From: Streptococcus massiliensis DSM 18628 | GTDB lineage: Bacteria > Bacillota > Bacilli > Lactobacillales > Streptococcaceae | Direction: 5' to 3' | NCBI RefSeq assembly: GCF_000380065.1 | Contig: NZ_KB904365.1 | Location: forward strand, 44,890-108,889 | DNA length: 64,000 nucleotides | Shown here: piece by piece, positions 40,325 to 51,648 of the stretch | Layout of the letters: every line of letters begins with the position of its first letter | Numbering within the stretch: the stretch's first letter is position 1 | Position numbers and translations under genes: made by a program | Notes under the pieces: model-generated | Told to the model about the DNA's origin: nothing | What the model saw: the letters and a program-made list of their open reading frames with translations, nothing else | Database searches by the model: none

Positions 40325-41536
40325 TTACTGTGTTTCATTACTCCGTTGTTCGTTTTCTGCTGGAGCCTGCTCTGTGCCTTGTTCAGTATTTTGCCCAGAT
40401 TCCTGATCAGTATTTTGTTCGCTATTTTGTTTTTGCTCCTGCTCAATCGGATAACTATAAGCTCCTACTTCCATATCAACGATACTCGCTACTTCTAGTT
40501 TCTCCTTGATAACTGAATAGTAAGGGAGTTTTTTCTTTATTTCACTTAAAGGTACTAAAACTCGATTGCCATCAGTCATGGTCAAATTGAGCAAATCTGG
40601 TGTTGCCTTGCTTGGTGCTAGAGCCACCGTAGCAATACTATCCTTGATTGAAGTAGAAACATCTTTCATCTGTTGGACAAATTGCTTTAATAGGTCTGCA
40701 TTGTTAATACTGATGAGTAAATATTTTTGAGGCATTTTGTCAGCCGTCACTATATCCTGACTTTGTACACCACTCGCTAATACTGGGTGAAATTGATCTC
40801 CTTCTTGAGTATAGCTAACTATGTCATACTCTTTTACTTTAATGTGGAAAGTAGTCGGAAAACTGTAAGATATACTAACACTTTTTAACCAAGGATCAGC
40901 TGCCTGGATATTACGACTATGATTAGCACGATTGACCCAAGTTGTAAGGGTATAATCACGTTGATCAATGCCAGAATGACTGAGAATAGTGTCTGTAGAC
41001 ACCCGATTATTTCCCGAAACGATAACATGTTTAATACTTGCTAAAGGAGTCATAAAATACCCTCCTACAAGTGCAAGTATTCCTGCAAGCAAGAAAATTG
41101 GGACAGAGCGAACAATGTGCCTAGTAGCAATTTTTCGTCCTCGTTTTTTTTCTTCTTTTATGGCTTGTTTTGCGACTTTTTTCTGCTCTTTAGGATTTAG
41201 AGATTCTTGGCTCTGCTCTTCAGTTTCCTCATCTAGTTCTAGCTCTTCAGAACTTTTCTCGGTTGAGTTATCATCATTTTCGTCATCTGCATCTACTTCT
41301 GTTTTTTCTTGTTCCTCTGTCTCCTTCTCGTCCTCTTCTGTTCCATCATCAGTTTTATCTTCAAATACCTTTAGATGTTCTTCTTTTTTGAGTTCGAGTT
41401 CTTCTTTCTTATCAGCTTCTTCTTGAGCCTTTTTCTCAAGATAAGCCTTGTTACGCTTTTGCCACTCAGACAAATCTTGTTTTTTTTCTTCGACTTGTGG
41501 AGATTTCTGGGAATTTTTATTTTTTTTCTTAGCCAT
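40325..41536 (-). CDS. divIB: Cell division protein DivIB/FtsQ
   Basis: 403 residues. A long, highly charged cytoplasmic N-terminus (about 1-140, Glu/Lys/Asp-rich) is followed by one transmembrane helix (about 145-165) and extracellular POTRA (IKHVIVSGNNRVSTDTILSHSG) and beta domains. A Glu/Gln/Asn-rich low-complexity tail ends the protein. It stabilises the FtsL/DivIC complex at the septum. The start is 2 nt from the murG stop, RBS AGGAGG. Confidence 0.93.
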   Translation of the reverse strand: MAKKKNKNSQKSPQVEEKKQDLSEWQKRNKAYLEKKAQEEADKKEELELKKEEHLKVFEDKTDDGTEEDEKETEEQEKTEVDADDENDDNSTEKSSEELELDEETEEQSQESLNPKEQKKVAKQAIKEEKKRGRKIATRHIVRSVPIFLLAGILALVGGYFMTPLASIKHVIVSGNNRVSTDTILSHSGIDQRDYTLTTWVNRANHSRNIQAADPWLKSVSISYSFPTTFHIKVKEYDIVSYTQEGDQFHPVLASGVQSQDIVTADKMPQKYLLISINNADLLKQFVQQMKDVSTSIKDSIATVALAPSKATPDLLNLTMTDGNRVLVPLSEIKKKLPYYSVIKEKLEVASIVDMEVGAYSYPIEQEQKQNSEQNTDQESGQNTEQGTEQAPAENEQRSNETQ

Positions 41537-41537
41537 T

Positions 41538-42605
41538 CTACCTCCTTGATGTTATATCGTTTTTTAGTAAAGTATAAAATTCTTCGACAGATTTGATTTC
41601 ATTAGATTGTGTCATCGCCTTATGATAAGTTTCCTGATGAAGAAAAAGTTGAGATAAGCTGGCATTCAAGTTCTCCAAGGTCAAGTCTCTTTCTGCCAAC
41701 TTCTCAGCATAGCCTTTTTTGACAAAGTAATCTGCATTTTCAATCTGGTCGCCGCGACTAGCCTCGCGCCCCAAAGGGACGATAAGGTGGAGTTTATCCA
41801 TAGCCAGCAGCTCGAAAATGGTATTGGAGCCACCGCGCGTCACCACCACATCTGCCGCATGAAGCAAGGGCTGGTAGAGGTCAGTCACATAGTCCACACG
41901 ATAGAGGTTTTGCGAGAGTTCGTTGAGCTCGCTATGCCCTGTCAGATTGATGACATTGTAGCTCTGCGTCAAACTTTCCTTATACTGGTCAATGAAATCA
42001 TTGAATACCTTAGCACCTGCTGAACCACCGACAAAGAGTAGAGTCGGCAGCTCCTTGTCAAAATGAGCGAGAATTTCTTCCACTTCTTGATTTGGCGCCA
42101 GGTTCTCGCTTGCTACCTTGGTCACCGCTCCGACATGCTCAACCTTGGTTAAAGAATGAGCCTGCTCAAAAGTCGAATACATCTTGGTGGCGCACTTGTA
42201 GGCGATTTTGTTTGCCAAGCCAATGGACAAATCAGACTCATGCACATAGACTGGGACGCCTGAAAGGCGCGCTGCAATCACAGGAGGCACCGAAACAAAG
42301 CCGCCCTTGGAAAAGAGAATTTGCGGCCGCACCTTTAGCATGATAAAGAGCGACTGGATAATCCCCCAAACGACCTTAAAACCGTCCAAAAGATTTTGCC
42401 AAGAAAAGTAACGCCTGAGCTTGCCTGTGGCAATCGAGTGAAAGGTCACATCCAGACCTGACTTCTGGATTTCTTGGTATTCGATGCCTTTTTTGTCGCC
42501 GATATAATGAACCTGCCAGCCCTCTTTGATAAACTTCGGAATGAGCAGGAGATTGAGGGTAACATGCCCGACTGTCCCTCCACCAGTAAATACTATTTTT
42601 TTCAT
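41538..42605 (-). CDS. murG: UDP-GlcNAc--lipid I GlcNAc transferase MurG
   Basis: 355 residues, a GT-B glycosyltransferase making lipid II on the inner membrane face. The GGGTVGHV N-terminal loop, [12 protein letters not shown] and the [20 protein letters not shown]-binding motif are intact. Coupled to murD and divIB with gaps of 1 nt. RBS AAAGGG. Confidence 0.96.
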   Translation of the reverse strand: MKKIVFTGGGTVGHVTLNLLLIPKFIKEGWQVHYIGDKKGIEYQEIQKSGLDVTFHSIATGKLRRYFSWQNLLDGFKVVWGIIQSLFIMLKVRPQILFSKGGFVSVPPVIAARLSGVPVYVHESDLSIGLANKIAYKCATKMYSTFEQAHSLTKVEHVGAVTKVASENLAPNQEVEEILAHFDKELPTLLFVGGSAGAKVFNDFIDQYKESLTQSYNVINLTGHSELNELSQNLYRVDYVTDLYQPLLHAADVVVTRGGSNTIFELLAMDKLHLIVPLGREASRGDQIENADYFVKKGYAEKLAERDLTLENLNASLSQLFLHQETYHKAMTQSNEIKSVEEFYTLLKNDITSRR

Positions 42606-42606
42606 C

Positions 42607-43959
42607 TTATCCCTTTAATTCTTCCACCGTTGCCAAAAACTCATCTCCACGCACCTCAAAGTTTGCATACATATCCCAGCTTGCATTGGCTGGGCTGAGG
42701 AGGACAATATCGCCTGGCTCTGCTGCTGCAAATGCCTTGCGGGTTGCGTCAGCAACATCTGCCGCGTCTTGATAGGCTACGCCTGCTTGGTCAGCCGCTC
42801 GTTTGACCCGCGCAGCTGATTGACCTAGGATAATCATCTGCTTGAGCCCCTTGATGTCCGGCACCAGCTCGTCAAATTCATTGCCACGGTCAAGACCGCC
42901 CGCAATCAAGATGACCTTTTGATTGTCAAAACCTGACAGGGCCTTTTGAGCAGCTAGGATATTAGTGGATTTGCTGTCATTGTAAAACTTCACGCCCTTG
43001 ATGTCACCAGCGTATTGTAAGCGATGCTTGACACCTCCAAAAGCAGACAAGGTTTCCTTGATTGCTTGACTAGCAATGCCGCGCAGCTTTGCCACAGCAA
43101 TGGTCGCCAAAGCATTTTCGATATTGTGGCTACCAGGGACACCCAGCTCGTCAGCTCTCATAATGGCTTCGCCGCGGAAATAGAGGACTTGGTCTTTGAG
43201 GTAAGCCCCGTCCACCTCTTCCTGACTGGAAAAAGGCACAACTGTCGCTGCCGTTTGCTCCGCCAAGTCCTTAGCCAAATCTTGGTTGAAATTGAGGACG
43301 ACAAAATCCTTAGCCGTCATATTTTTCTGGATATTCCACTTGGCAGCGACATATTCTTCAAAGGAGCCGTGGTAGTCGATATGGGTCGGTGTCAGATTGG
43401 TAATGACAGCGATTTGCGGATGAAAAGCTTCAATGCCCATAAGCTGAAAGCTGGACAACTCCATAACCAGCGTATCTTGCTCGGTTGCAGTCTGGGCAAC
43501 TTGACTGGCAGGAAAACCGATATTGCCAGACAAAAGACCATTTTGTCCGCCAGCAGTCAAAACTTCCGCAATCATGGTCGTCGTCGTTGTTTTCCCGTTT
43601 GAGCCCGTAATCCCGATGATTGGCGCGTCCGAAATCAAATAAGCCAGCTCAACCTCCGTGATAACAGGAATACCTTTTTCCAAAGCTCGCTCCACCATAG
43701 GATTATCGTAGCGGATGCCTGGATTTTTGACCATGAGCGCAAAGTCCTCGTCCAAGAGCTCCAAAGGATGCCCTCCTGTCACCACTTTGATGCCTTCTTC
43801 TAAGAGCGATTGAGCCGCAGGATTTTCCTCGAAAGGCTTGCTGTCATTGACTGTGACAATCGCGCCCAGCTTATCCAGCAAGCGCGCTGCGGATTCGCCC
43901 GATTTTGCCAAACCCAAAACCAGCACTTTTGTATTTGTAAATGTTTCTATATATTTCAT
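42607..43959 (-). CDS. murD: UDP-N-acetylmuramoylalanine--D-glutamate ligase
   Basis: 450 residues, adding D-Glu to UDP-MurNAc-L-Ala. [15 protein letters not shown] is the ATP loop. [17 protein letters not shown] and the N-terminal [15 protein letters not shown] Rossmann motif follow family norms. It is the first gene of murD-murG-divIB, with RBS GAGG and an extended -10 (TGGTAAAAT) about 30 nt upstream. Confidence 0.96.
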   Translation of the reverse strand: MKYIETFTNTKVLVLGLAKSGESAARLLDKLGAIVTVNDSKPFEENPAAQSLLEEGIKVVTGGHPLELLDEDFALMVKNPGIRYDNPMVERALEKGIPVITEVELAYLISDAPIIGITGSNGKTTTTTMIAEVLTAGGQNGLLSGNIGFPASQVAQTATEQDTLVMELSSFQLMGIEAFHPQIAVITNLTPTHIDYHGSFEEYVAAKWNIQKNMTAKDFVVLNFNQDLAKDLAEQTAATVVPFSSQEEVDGAYLKDQVLYFRGEAIMRADELGVPGSHNIENALATIAVAKLRGIASQAIKETLSAFGGVKHRLQYAGDIKGVKFYNDSKSTNILAAQKALSGFDNQKVILIAGGLDRGNEFDELVPDIKGLKQMIILGQSAARVKRAADQAGVAYQDAADVADATRKAFAAAEPGDIVLLSPANASWDMYANFEVRGDEFLATVEELKG

Positions 43960-44062
43960 ATCAATCCTCGAATTTGTTTCTCTTTTCTATTTTACCATTT
44001 TTCAGCGAATAAAAAAGTCACAACTATCATTTCGATCAGATATTATTAAGTTTTCCTTCCTC

Positions 44063-44091
44063 TTGCTTCCACTTTTGAAATTTGCTATAAT
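44063..44091 (+). promoter_or_regulatory. Promoter of the flavodoxin-fold oxidoreductase gene
   Basis: -35 TTGCTT (44063-44068), 17 bp, -10 TATAAT (44086-44091) with an extended TGC. Confidence 0.7.
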
Positions 44092-44148
44092 TAAATTGCA
44101 AATCAGCCGTTTTTACTTCTTAACTTTTTCATCAACGAAAGGTTTCCC

Positions 44149-44730
44149 ATGCTTACAACGATTATTTATGCTCATCCTTACGACAAGAGCTTCAACCACG
44201 CTATTTTAGAAACAGTCACTCAAAAATTGAAAAAACAAGGTCAAACTTACCAAGTGCTGGACCTATACGCAGATGGATTTAATCCTGTTTACAAGGCAGA
44301 AGAGTTAGCCCTCTTTTCAAAAGGCAAGGCGGTTGACCCTTTGGTGCAACACTATCAAGAAGTCCTTAATAAGAGCAATCGCTTAATTCTCATCTTTCCG
44401 ATTTGGTGGTATGATGTGCCTGCTATCGTCAAGGGATTTTTCGACAAGGTCTTCCTCAAAACCTACTCTTATCACGAAGAAAAAAGTGGACTCTTGACAG
44501 GACATTTAACTCATATCGAAGAAGCACTGATTTTGACTACCTCTACTGGACCTACTTGGTATTTGAAGATATTTGGCGGCAATGTCATTCAAAAGGCAGT
44601 GCTCAATAATACTTTCAAAACAGTCGGTATTGGAAACAAATCTCGCAAATGGTTCAATGTCGGACGGATTGCCCGCATAACCGATGATAAACGCAGAGAA
44701 ACTCTGGGCAAGATTGCGGATTTGGTTTAA
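44149..44730 (+). CDS. NAD(P)H oxidoreductase, flavodoxin-like fold
   Basis: 193 residues. TIIYAHPYDKSFNHAIL (FMN/FAD phosphate loop), FPIWWYDVPAIVKGFFDKVF and TTSTGPTWYLK are the flavodoxin_2/KefF-MdaB motifs. Such enzymes do two-electron quinone or similar reductions with NAD(P)H. RBS AAAGG lies 6 nt before ATG, and a terminator follows. Monocistronic. The exact electron acceptor is unknown. Confidence 0.85.
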   Translation: MLTTIIYAHPYDKSFNHAILETVTQKLKKQGQTYQVLDLYADGFNPVYKAEELALFSKGKAVDPLVQHYQEVLNKSNRLILIFPIWWYDVPAIVKGFFDKVFLKTYSYHEEKSGLLTGHLTHIEEALILTTSTGPTWYLKIFGGNVIQKAVLNNTFKTVGIGNKSRKWFNVGRIARITDDKRRETLGKIADLV

Positions 44731-44749
44731 ATAGTCATCAAACAAATAT

Positions 44750-44785
44750 AAAACAGCACTGCTATGATAACAATGCTGTTTTTGT
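44750..44785 (+). terminator. Terminator after the oxidoreductase gene
   Basis: AACAGCA pairs with TGCTGTT, followed by TTTG, 20 nt past the stop. Confidence 0.7.
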
Positions 44786-44899
44786 TTGCCACTTACTTGG
44801 GAAATCTTACCACTTAGCGAAAAGAGGTGGATTTTACACTTTCACTTTGTTAAAATGAAGAAGTAGATTATCAATATTTTAAAAACAGAAAGGTAAAAA

Positions 44900-45859
44900 A
44901 TGGAAATACTAATTGTTGGTTTGGGTGTCATCGGATCTATTTATGGTTATGCATTTCAAAAATCTGGAAATAAAACAGAACATTTCTTGAGAAAAAATAG
45001 TCCTAAGGCAGCAATTACTGACTTGAACGTTCAGATGTTAGATGGTAGAAAGAATCCTAAGGGAACACAAATTCAAGATGTTTATAAAGTCAATCATTTT
45101 AGTAAGAAAGAATACGATTTTATTTTTGTGAGTGTCCCATCTGGTAGTCTGGCAGAGGTCATAAAAAATCTTGATGAGGCTGGTATCTCGGGCACCTTTA
45201 TTCTTGCTTGTGGTATCTGGGAAAGTCGTCAGAAACTTGATGAATTGATGAGCGGTAAACCCTATATCTTAGGCTATCCCGTCGCTGGCGGAAATTTAGA
45301 GCAGACAGGACTCAATTCTTGTCTATTTGACCATTTTATCTTGGAACAAGAAAAGAACACACAAATAAAAAACTATAGACAGTTGGTTAAACTGTTTGCT
45401 GATTGCCAGATAAAACTCGAGCAACCCTATGATGCACTGGAATGGATCTGGCTACATATGGCAATCAATGCAGCCGTCGTCTCTGTTGCTGGAAAATATG
45501 GCGACATCAAAAATCCAACCGCTTCGGCTGAACAACTAATGAATTCACCAAAAATATTGGCAGAAGCTATCCGAGCTATTCGAGAAACTTCAAAAATCGT
45601 AGCATCTCGCGGAGTGAAACTAAAACATTATAACAATGAATTATTAGCATATAAACTTCCCACTTTCATCTCTGCCCCAATTATGAAAAAGATGTTCGCA
45701 CAAAATATTTTAAGCAGAAAAATAATGACTCTTCACAACAATTTCAACGATCTTTTCTACGTTTGTAAAACTCTTTACGATAGCGGGAAAAAAGAAAAAG
45801 TTCCAGCTCCTATCTTTTATGACGCCTACGAAAAGACGATAGAAAAATTACAAGAATAA
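44900..45859 (+). CDS. Ketopantoate reductase (ApbA/PanE) family protein
   Basis: 319 residues. The N-terminal Rossmann motif is IVGLGVIGSIYGYAF, and the C-terminal helical domain has WIWLHMAINAAVVSVAGKYGD. Family members reduce ketopantoate to pantoate with NADPH, but divergent members act on other 2-keto acids. The usual GAMG-like catalytic neighbourhood is not obvious, so the substrate is unsure. RBS AAAGG. No panB or panC nearby. Confidence 0.78.
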   Translation: MEILIVGLGVIGSIYGYAFQKSGNKTEHFLRKNSPKAAITDLNVQMLDGRKNPKGTQIQDVYKVNHFSKKEYDFIFVSVPSGSLAEVIKNLDEAGISGTFILACGIWESRQKLDELMSGKPYILGYPVAGGNLEQTGLNSCLFDHFILEQEKNTQIKNYRQLVKLFADCQIKLEQPYDALEWIWLHMAINAAVVSVAGKYGDIKNPTASAEQLMNSPKILAEAIRAIRETSKIVASRGVKLKHYNNELLAYKLPTFISAPIMKKMFAQNILSRKIMTLHNNFNDLFYVCKTLYDSGKKEKVPAPIFYDAYEKTIEKLQE

Positions 45860-45874
45860 GATAGTTAAATGTTA

Positions 45875-45910
45875 AAAACAGCCTGTGAGTGTAAGTTCAC
45901 AGGCTGTTTT
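45875..45910. terminator. Bidirectional terminator overlapping the DUF3165 coding end
   Basis: AAAACAGCCTGTGA pairs with TCACAGGCTGTTTT around an eight-base loop, flanked by A/T runs. The right arm also encodes the last residues and the stop of the DUF3165 gene. Confidence 0.88.
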
Positions 45911-46178
45911 CTTCATGTTTATTCATCTTTTTAGGCTTTTTCCGATCTGGCATATGCTTGATATCTCTCAAAGAAAAATATGCAAGAAAAATCATAGCTA
46001 CACCAATCAGGTATTCCCAAGGGAGCTGGAAGAATTTCAATACTCCCAGTCCAAGTAAAATGAGAATCACTACGGACAGCAAGACCAGACCTACAATATT
46101 GAAAGTCCCCTTGATACTAGGAGGAGCTGCAAAAAGGTAAAATAAGAGAATGAGAATTCCCACAATCAAATAAAACAT
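45897..46178 (-). CDS. DUF3165 family membrane protein
   Basis: 93 residues with three hydrophobic helices (about 3-18, 27-48, 54-68) and a basic Lys-rich cytoplasmic tail. DUF3165 proteins are confined to streptococci and relatives; function unknown. RBS GGGAGGAG. It lies after typA on the same strand but with a 46-nt gap, so cotranscription is possible. Confidence 0.82.
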   Translation of the reverse strand: MFYLIVGILILLFYLFAAPPSIKGTFNIVGLVLLSVVILILLGLGVLKFFQLPWEYLIGVAMIFLAYFSLRDIKHMPDRKKPKKMNKHEENSL

Positions 46179-46224
46179 AAGCTCTCCTCCCTGAATTTAC
46201 TAGCTTTCAGCTGCGGCAGACCGC

Positions 46225-48066
<1,842 letters not shown>

Positions 48067-48264
48067 GGTTTCCTCTAAATATTTCAAATTTTATTCCAAT
48101 TAACGATTATAACACAGATTGGGGCAAAAAGCACACACCAGCCCGATGTAAATGTTTTCAGTGAAATTCTTGAGCTTGCAAGAAAGGTTTTAAGAGAAAA
48201 TTTTCAAAAAAGAGCTACCTAGTCTGCTTTTATGGTATGATAGAAAAATACTAAAGGAGAAATC

Positions 48265-48990
48265 ATGCGTTTAGATGTTTTGCTGGCAAAAGCCAGAGTC
48301 AGTCGCAAGGAGATGAAGCGGGCGCTGCTGCAAAAAAAGATACTGGTTGACGGCTTGCCGGCTCAAAAATTAAGCCAAAATGTGGATACTGACTTGCAAG
48401 TGGTGACTTTTATGGCACAAAAGCTCCCTGCCACCAAGCACCATTACTTTCTGATGAATAAACCTGCTGGTGTCGTCACTGCCAACAAAGATAGGGATAA
48501 GCCGACTGTTATGGACTTATTGAGGCCAGCTGACTATAATGACCAGCTGTACGCTATCGGACGGCTAGACCGCGATACCCGTGGACTGCTTTTGATTACC
48601 GACAATGGGCCGCTTGGTTTTCAGCTCCTTCATCCCCAGTACCATGTGAAAAAGACCTATTATGTGGAAGTTAATGGTCTGCTCAGCCAAAAAGACGTAG
48701 AAAGCTTTGAGCAAGGTATTGTCTTTAAAGACGGTACAAGCTGCCAGCCTGCTGAGCTCGTCATTCATGACGCTAGTTCCCAGCATAGCTCTGCTTCCGT
48801 CACGCTAAGACAAGGAAAATTTCACCAAGTCAAAAAAATGTTCCTCTCCGTCGGCGTCAAGGTCACCTATCTCAAACGAACCCATTTTGGCACTTTCACG
48901 CTGGATCCCGACCTTGCTGAAGGTGACTACCGCCCTCTAAGCAAAAAAGAATTGCAGCTTATCAAGAATTATCTAGAAAAAACATCTTAA
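48265..48990 (+). CDS. 16S/23S rRNA pseudouridine synthase, RsuA/RluB family
   Basis: 241 residues. An N-terminal S4 domain (MRLDVLLAKARVSRKEMKRALLQKKILVDG) precedes the catalytic domain, with GRLDRDTRGLLL containing the catalytic Asp. The short RsuA-like layout suggests modification of 16S rRNA, though RluE-like 23S activity cannot be excluded. RBS AAAGGAG. Confidence 0.88.
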   Translation: MRLDVLLAKARVSRKEMKRALLQKKILVDGLPAQKLSQNVDTDLQVVTFMAQKLPATKHHYFLMNKPAGVVTANKDRDKPTVMDLLRPADYNDQLYAIGRLDRDTRGLLLITDNGPLGFQLLHPQYHVKKTYYVEVNGLLSQKDVESFEQGIVFKDGTSCQPAELVIHDASSQHSSASVTLRQGKFHQVKKMFLSVGVKVTYLKRTHFGTFTLDPDLAEGDYRPLSKKELQLIKNYLEKTS

Positions 48991-49053
48991 TACAAAACAA
49001 ATCACTGTAAAAGAAAGCCTTTTCATGATAGAATAAACAGTGAGGTAGCTAAT

Positions 49054-49905
49054 ATGAAAAAATTTTTCCCAAAACTTGTACTAGCAATACTGGCCTTACT
49101 TTGTCTAATTGCTTGCAGTTCTCAAACAAAAAAGTTCAGCGCTGCGAAAAAAGCGAAAACTACAGACAAAATCATCAGAATTGCAGCTCTTAAAGGAGCT
49201 CCTACTGGTATTCTGAAACTCGTTCAAAATGATTTAGAAAAACTGGGCTATGAGCTGAGTATTCTTCAAGTAAACAATGCTAGCGAGGCAAATCAGGCAC
49301 TTTCAGAGAAAAAGGTTGACTTCACTTTTGCACAAGATAGGCTAGCCATGCGCGCTTATAATTATGAGACCGGTAGCAATTTAAATGATATTCAACCAAT
49401 CTATAATGAACAGGTGGCTTTTTATTCCCAAAAATGGAAAACACTTGATGAAATTCCTAATGGTACTACAGTTGCTCTCCCCGCCGATACAAGTGAAAAA
49501 ACACGCGCCCTGCGCCTACTAGCTCAAGCCAAACTTGTTGAATTAAAAGACAAGTACAGTTATGAAGTAAGTACGAATGATGTAACGATAAATCCTAAAA
49601 ATTTACAATTTAAAGAAATTCAAAAGAAAGATTTCGAAAAAGTTTACCAAGAAGACACTCTTGCATTTGCTTATCCCACTGAAGCTGCTCAACTAAAATT
49701 GCAGCCTCAAAACGGACTGGTACGTGAAGCTCCGCTCGATGATATGTTTGCGATAGGGATTATTGGACAAGAAGGATCTGAAACGCCTCTTATCTACGAT
49801 TTAAGGGTTGCTTTGACCAATAGTGAAGTTCGAACCTATATTCAAACGAAACTTAAAGGACGGGCTTCCATCGCCTTTACACGACCACACACTTGTTGTT
49901 TTTAA
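49054..49905 (+). CDS. NlpA/MetQ-like substrate-binding lipoprotein, orphan
   Basis: 283 residues. The signal peptide ends in lipobox LIAC (Cys21) after a hydrophobic stretch. IRIAALKGAPTGILKLVQNDLEKLGYELSI and the IPNGTTVALPADTSEKTRALRLLAQAKLV region match the NlpA family that binds methionine or related ligands. No permease or ATPase gene adjoins it. The C-terminus carries an unusual CCF ending. The ligand may differ from methionine. Confidence 0.78.
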   Translation: MKKFFPKLVLAILALLCLIACSSQTKKFSAAKKAKTTDKIIRIAALKGAPTGILKLVQNDLEKLGYELSILQVNNASEANQALSEKKVDFTFAQDRLAMRAYNYETGSNLNDIQPIYNEQVAFYSQKWKTLDEIPNGTTVALPADTSEKTRALRLLAQAKLVELKDKYSYEVSTNDVTINPKNLQFKEIQKKDFEKVYQEDTLAFAYPTEAAQLKLQPQNGLVREAPLDDMFAIGIIGQEGSETPLIYDLRVALTNSEVRTYIQTKLKGRASIAFTRPHTCCF

Positions 49906-49911
49906 AAAATG

Positions 49912-49943
49912 AAAAGAACTCGGTCAATACCGGGTTCTTTTTT
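49912..49943. terminator. Bidirectional terminator after the NlpA-like gene
   Basis: AAAGAACTCGG pairs with CCGGGTTCTTT and runs into TTT. It serves the convergent minus-strand gene as well. Confidence 0.85.
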
Positions 49944-49961
49944 ACAACTGAAAAATTAAAC

Positions 49962-50303
49962 TTAAAGCATTGCTCGACCGCGTGCTGTCAATAAGAAACT
50001 AATTTCTTCAAATTCTCGCTTGAATCGAAGTTCCTCTTCTGCCAAATGATACTGACCACGAACACTGGTCAAACACCAACTCAACTCGTCTTGAAAACGC
50101 CTAAGCTTTGCTCCAAAGGCCTGCCCATATAACATTTCCAGCTCAGGAAGATTATCCTCAATACGACCAGCGACTAGAGCCGCTGCTGGATGGTTATGAC
50201 ACTCAAGAGAGGCTTTCAACTTTCTAAGAAGCGGCAGAATTTTCTCTCTAACCTTATCTTCGTCCAAGTGTTCATCTTTGGTTTTTTTGTGAAATTTCAG
50301 CAT
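49962..50303 (-). CDS. Small helical protein of unknown function
   Basis: 113 residues, charged, with no membrane segment. Predicted as almost all helix: an N-terminal KKTKDEHLDEDKVREKI stretch, then heptad-like runs and a final ELRFKREFEEISFLL helix. I do not recognise the family. The second of two adjacent ATGs is chosen for the 7-nt spacing from AGGGG. It lies downstream of the rhodanese gene, with a terminator between them, in a minus-strand run that starts with dpr. Confidence 0.65.
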   Translation of the reverse strand: MLKFHKKTKDEHLDEDKVREKILPLLRKLKASLECHNHPAAALVAGRIEDNLPELEMLYGQAFGAKLRRFQDELSWCLTSVRGQYHLAEEELRFKREFEEISFLLTARGRAML

Positions 50304-50390
50304 CATGTAACCCCTTTCTTTTGATTTATTTGAGCCTATCATACTCTTCTCACAATAAAAAATCAAGGATTTAAGTGGAAAATCATAAAG

Positions 50391-50414
50391 AAAAAACTGG
50401 AAAATTCCAGTTTC
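50391..50414 (-). terminator. Terminator after the rhodanese gene
   Basis: On the minus strand AAACTGG pairs with CCAGTTT across a short A/T loop and runs into T residues. Confidence 0.65.
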
Positions 50415-50419
50415 TGTTA

Positions 50420-50794
50420 TTATCTAGTTTTTACTTTTCCATCCCAGCTATCAAGACCATAAGAAAGGATATAAATATCTTTGTAGCCCTGTTTTTTAAG
50501 AAAAATAGCGGCATTTGATACTTTTTGACCACGACTATTTTCATAAAGCAGAATAGGCTTGTCCTTACGCAAAGCAGCCAAACTGGTCTTCAACTGAGTA
50601 GAGGGAATATTACGCGCACCTAAAATATGTTTGCGATGAAATTCCGCACTATCTCGCAAATCAATTAGTTGCCCCTGACGAATAAGTTCCGCAAACTCTG
50701 CATTATCTACTAATTTAGCTGCACGTCTTAAACGCCAGTAATTAAATCCCATCCAAGCTAAGATTGCCACTGAAACAACTAATAAAATTTCCAT
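50420..50794 (-). CDS. Membrane-anchored rhodanese-like protein
   Basis: 124 residues. One N-terminal transmembrane helix (about 2-20) is followed by a rhodanese domain: IDLRDSAEFHRKHILGARNIP and LLYENSRGQKVSNAAIFLKKQGY. The usual catalytic Cys position in the active loop is Glu/Asn (YENSRGQ), so sulfur transfer by the standard mechanism is doubtful. It starts 6 nt after yqgQ and is probably cotranscribed. Confidence 0.82.
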   Translation of the reverse strand: MEILLVVSVAILAWMGFNYWRLRRAAKLVDNAEFAELIRQGQLIDLRDSAEFHRKHILGARNIPSTQLKTSLAALRKDKPILLYENSRGQKVSNAAIFLKKQGYKDIYILSYGLDSWDGKVKTR

Positions 50795-50800
50795 AATTTC

Positions 50801-51010
50801 CTACTCTTTCTCTAGATACTTTAACTCTAACTGATGTTCCCGTCTAAGAATGCTCTCTGCCTGCAAATACTCCAAGCGTTCTATCAAACCAGCATCATAA
50901 ACCTGCTTCAACTCAATTTTCATCATCTCAATGTCATAGAGTCGCTTCCCCATATAGACAATGATTCCAAACTGCTTTAAAAACTGCTGAACATCATAAA
51001 AGGTTTTCAT
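50801..51010 (-). CDS. yqgQ: YqgQ family protein (DUF910)
   Basis: 69 residues, helical. MKTFYDVQQFLKQFGIIVYMGKRLYDIEMMK is the hallmark of this small Firmicute family; function unknown. The third-codon ATG is taken as the start on family grounds, with a weak GGATGG upstream. A glucokinase often follows YqgQ in other genomes; here a rhodanese does. Confidence 0.85.
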   Translation of the reverse strand: MKTFYDVQQFLKQFGIIVYMGKRLYDIEMMKIELKQVYDAGLIERLEYLQAESILRREHQLELKYLEKE

Positions 51011-51057
51011 ACCATCCATTGTAACAAATTTTCAGTCGGCTTTCAATGGTCTAAACA

Positions 51058-51085
51058 GAAAAAACGCACCTTACGGCACGTTTTC
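51058..51085 (-). terminator. dpr terminator
   Basis: On the minus strand AAAACGTGCC pairs with GGTGCGTTTT (two G-U pairs) across GTAA, followed by TTTC. Confidence 0.7.
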
Positions 51086-51090
51086 ATATT

Positions 51091-51618
51091 TTACAAACTA
51101 GGATCTTGACCTAATTCTGCTGCTAACATCCAAATTGTCTTTTCAACTTCAGCTTGTGCAGCAGTATAGATATCGTTGGTTACATCATCACCTTCTTCAT
51201 CAGTGACTTCCAACCCTTTAGTAAATAACTTCGCTAGGTAGCGATAAATATCAAGAACACGTTCTAAACTTTCAGCGACATCCTTACTAAAATGTCCTTT
51301 CAGTTCAGTAATTTCTGTATGACTAACAAACTCTGCTAGAGTAGAATAAGGCTTTCCACCAAGCGTAATCAAGCGCTCGCTGATTTCGTCCAAGTAGCCA
51401 TCGATGCTAGCTATATACTCATCCATTTTAGGATGCCAAATCATAAAGCCAGCTCCGCGCATATACCAATGAACTTGGTGAATAGCGATACGTGCTGTGT
51501 ATAGATCCGCAACGGATTGATTGAGAATTTCCTTTGTTTTGGGCAATTCTTGTTTTAAGTGATTAACATTGGCAAAGGATACCACATCTTTTGCTGCTTC
51601 ATTTTTCATCTGCATCAT
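51091..51618 (-). CDS. dpr: Dps-like peroxide resistance ferritin
   Basis: 175 residues. The ferroxidase ligands sit in VHWYMRGAGFMIWHPKMDEYIASIDGYLDEISERLI, with the conserved His, Asp and Glu residues of Dps. It oxidises and stores iron, protecting DNA from peroxide. The 30-residue N-terminal extension fits streptococcal Dpr. Its promoter carries a PerR box, and perR is also in this window. RBS GAGG. Confidence 0.94.
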   Translation of the reverse strand: MMQMKNEAAKDVVSFANVNHLKQELPKTKEILNQSVADLYTARIAIHQVHWYMRGAGFMIWHPKMDEYIASIDGYLDEISERLITLGGKPYSTLAEFVSHTEITELKGHFSKDVAESLERVLDIYRYLAKLFTKGLEVTDEEGDDVTNDIYTAAQAEVEKTIWMLAAELGQDPSL

Positions 51619-51648
51619 AATTTATACCTCATTTCTTTTTATAAATTA

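Noticed and set aside
43024-43602. A 192-residue frame opposite murD
   Set aside because: It lies wholly within the intact murD gene on the other strand and has no recognisable domain.
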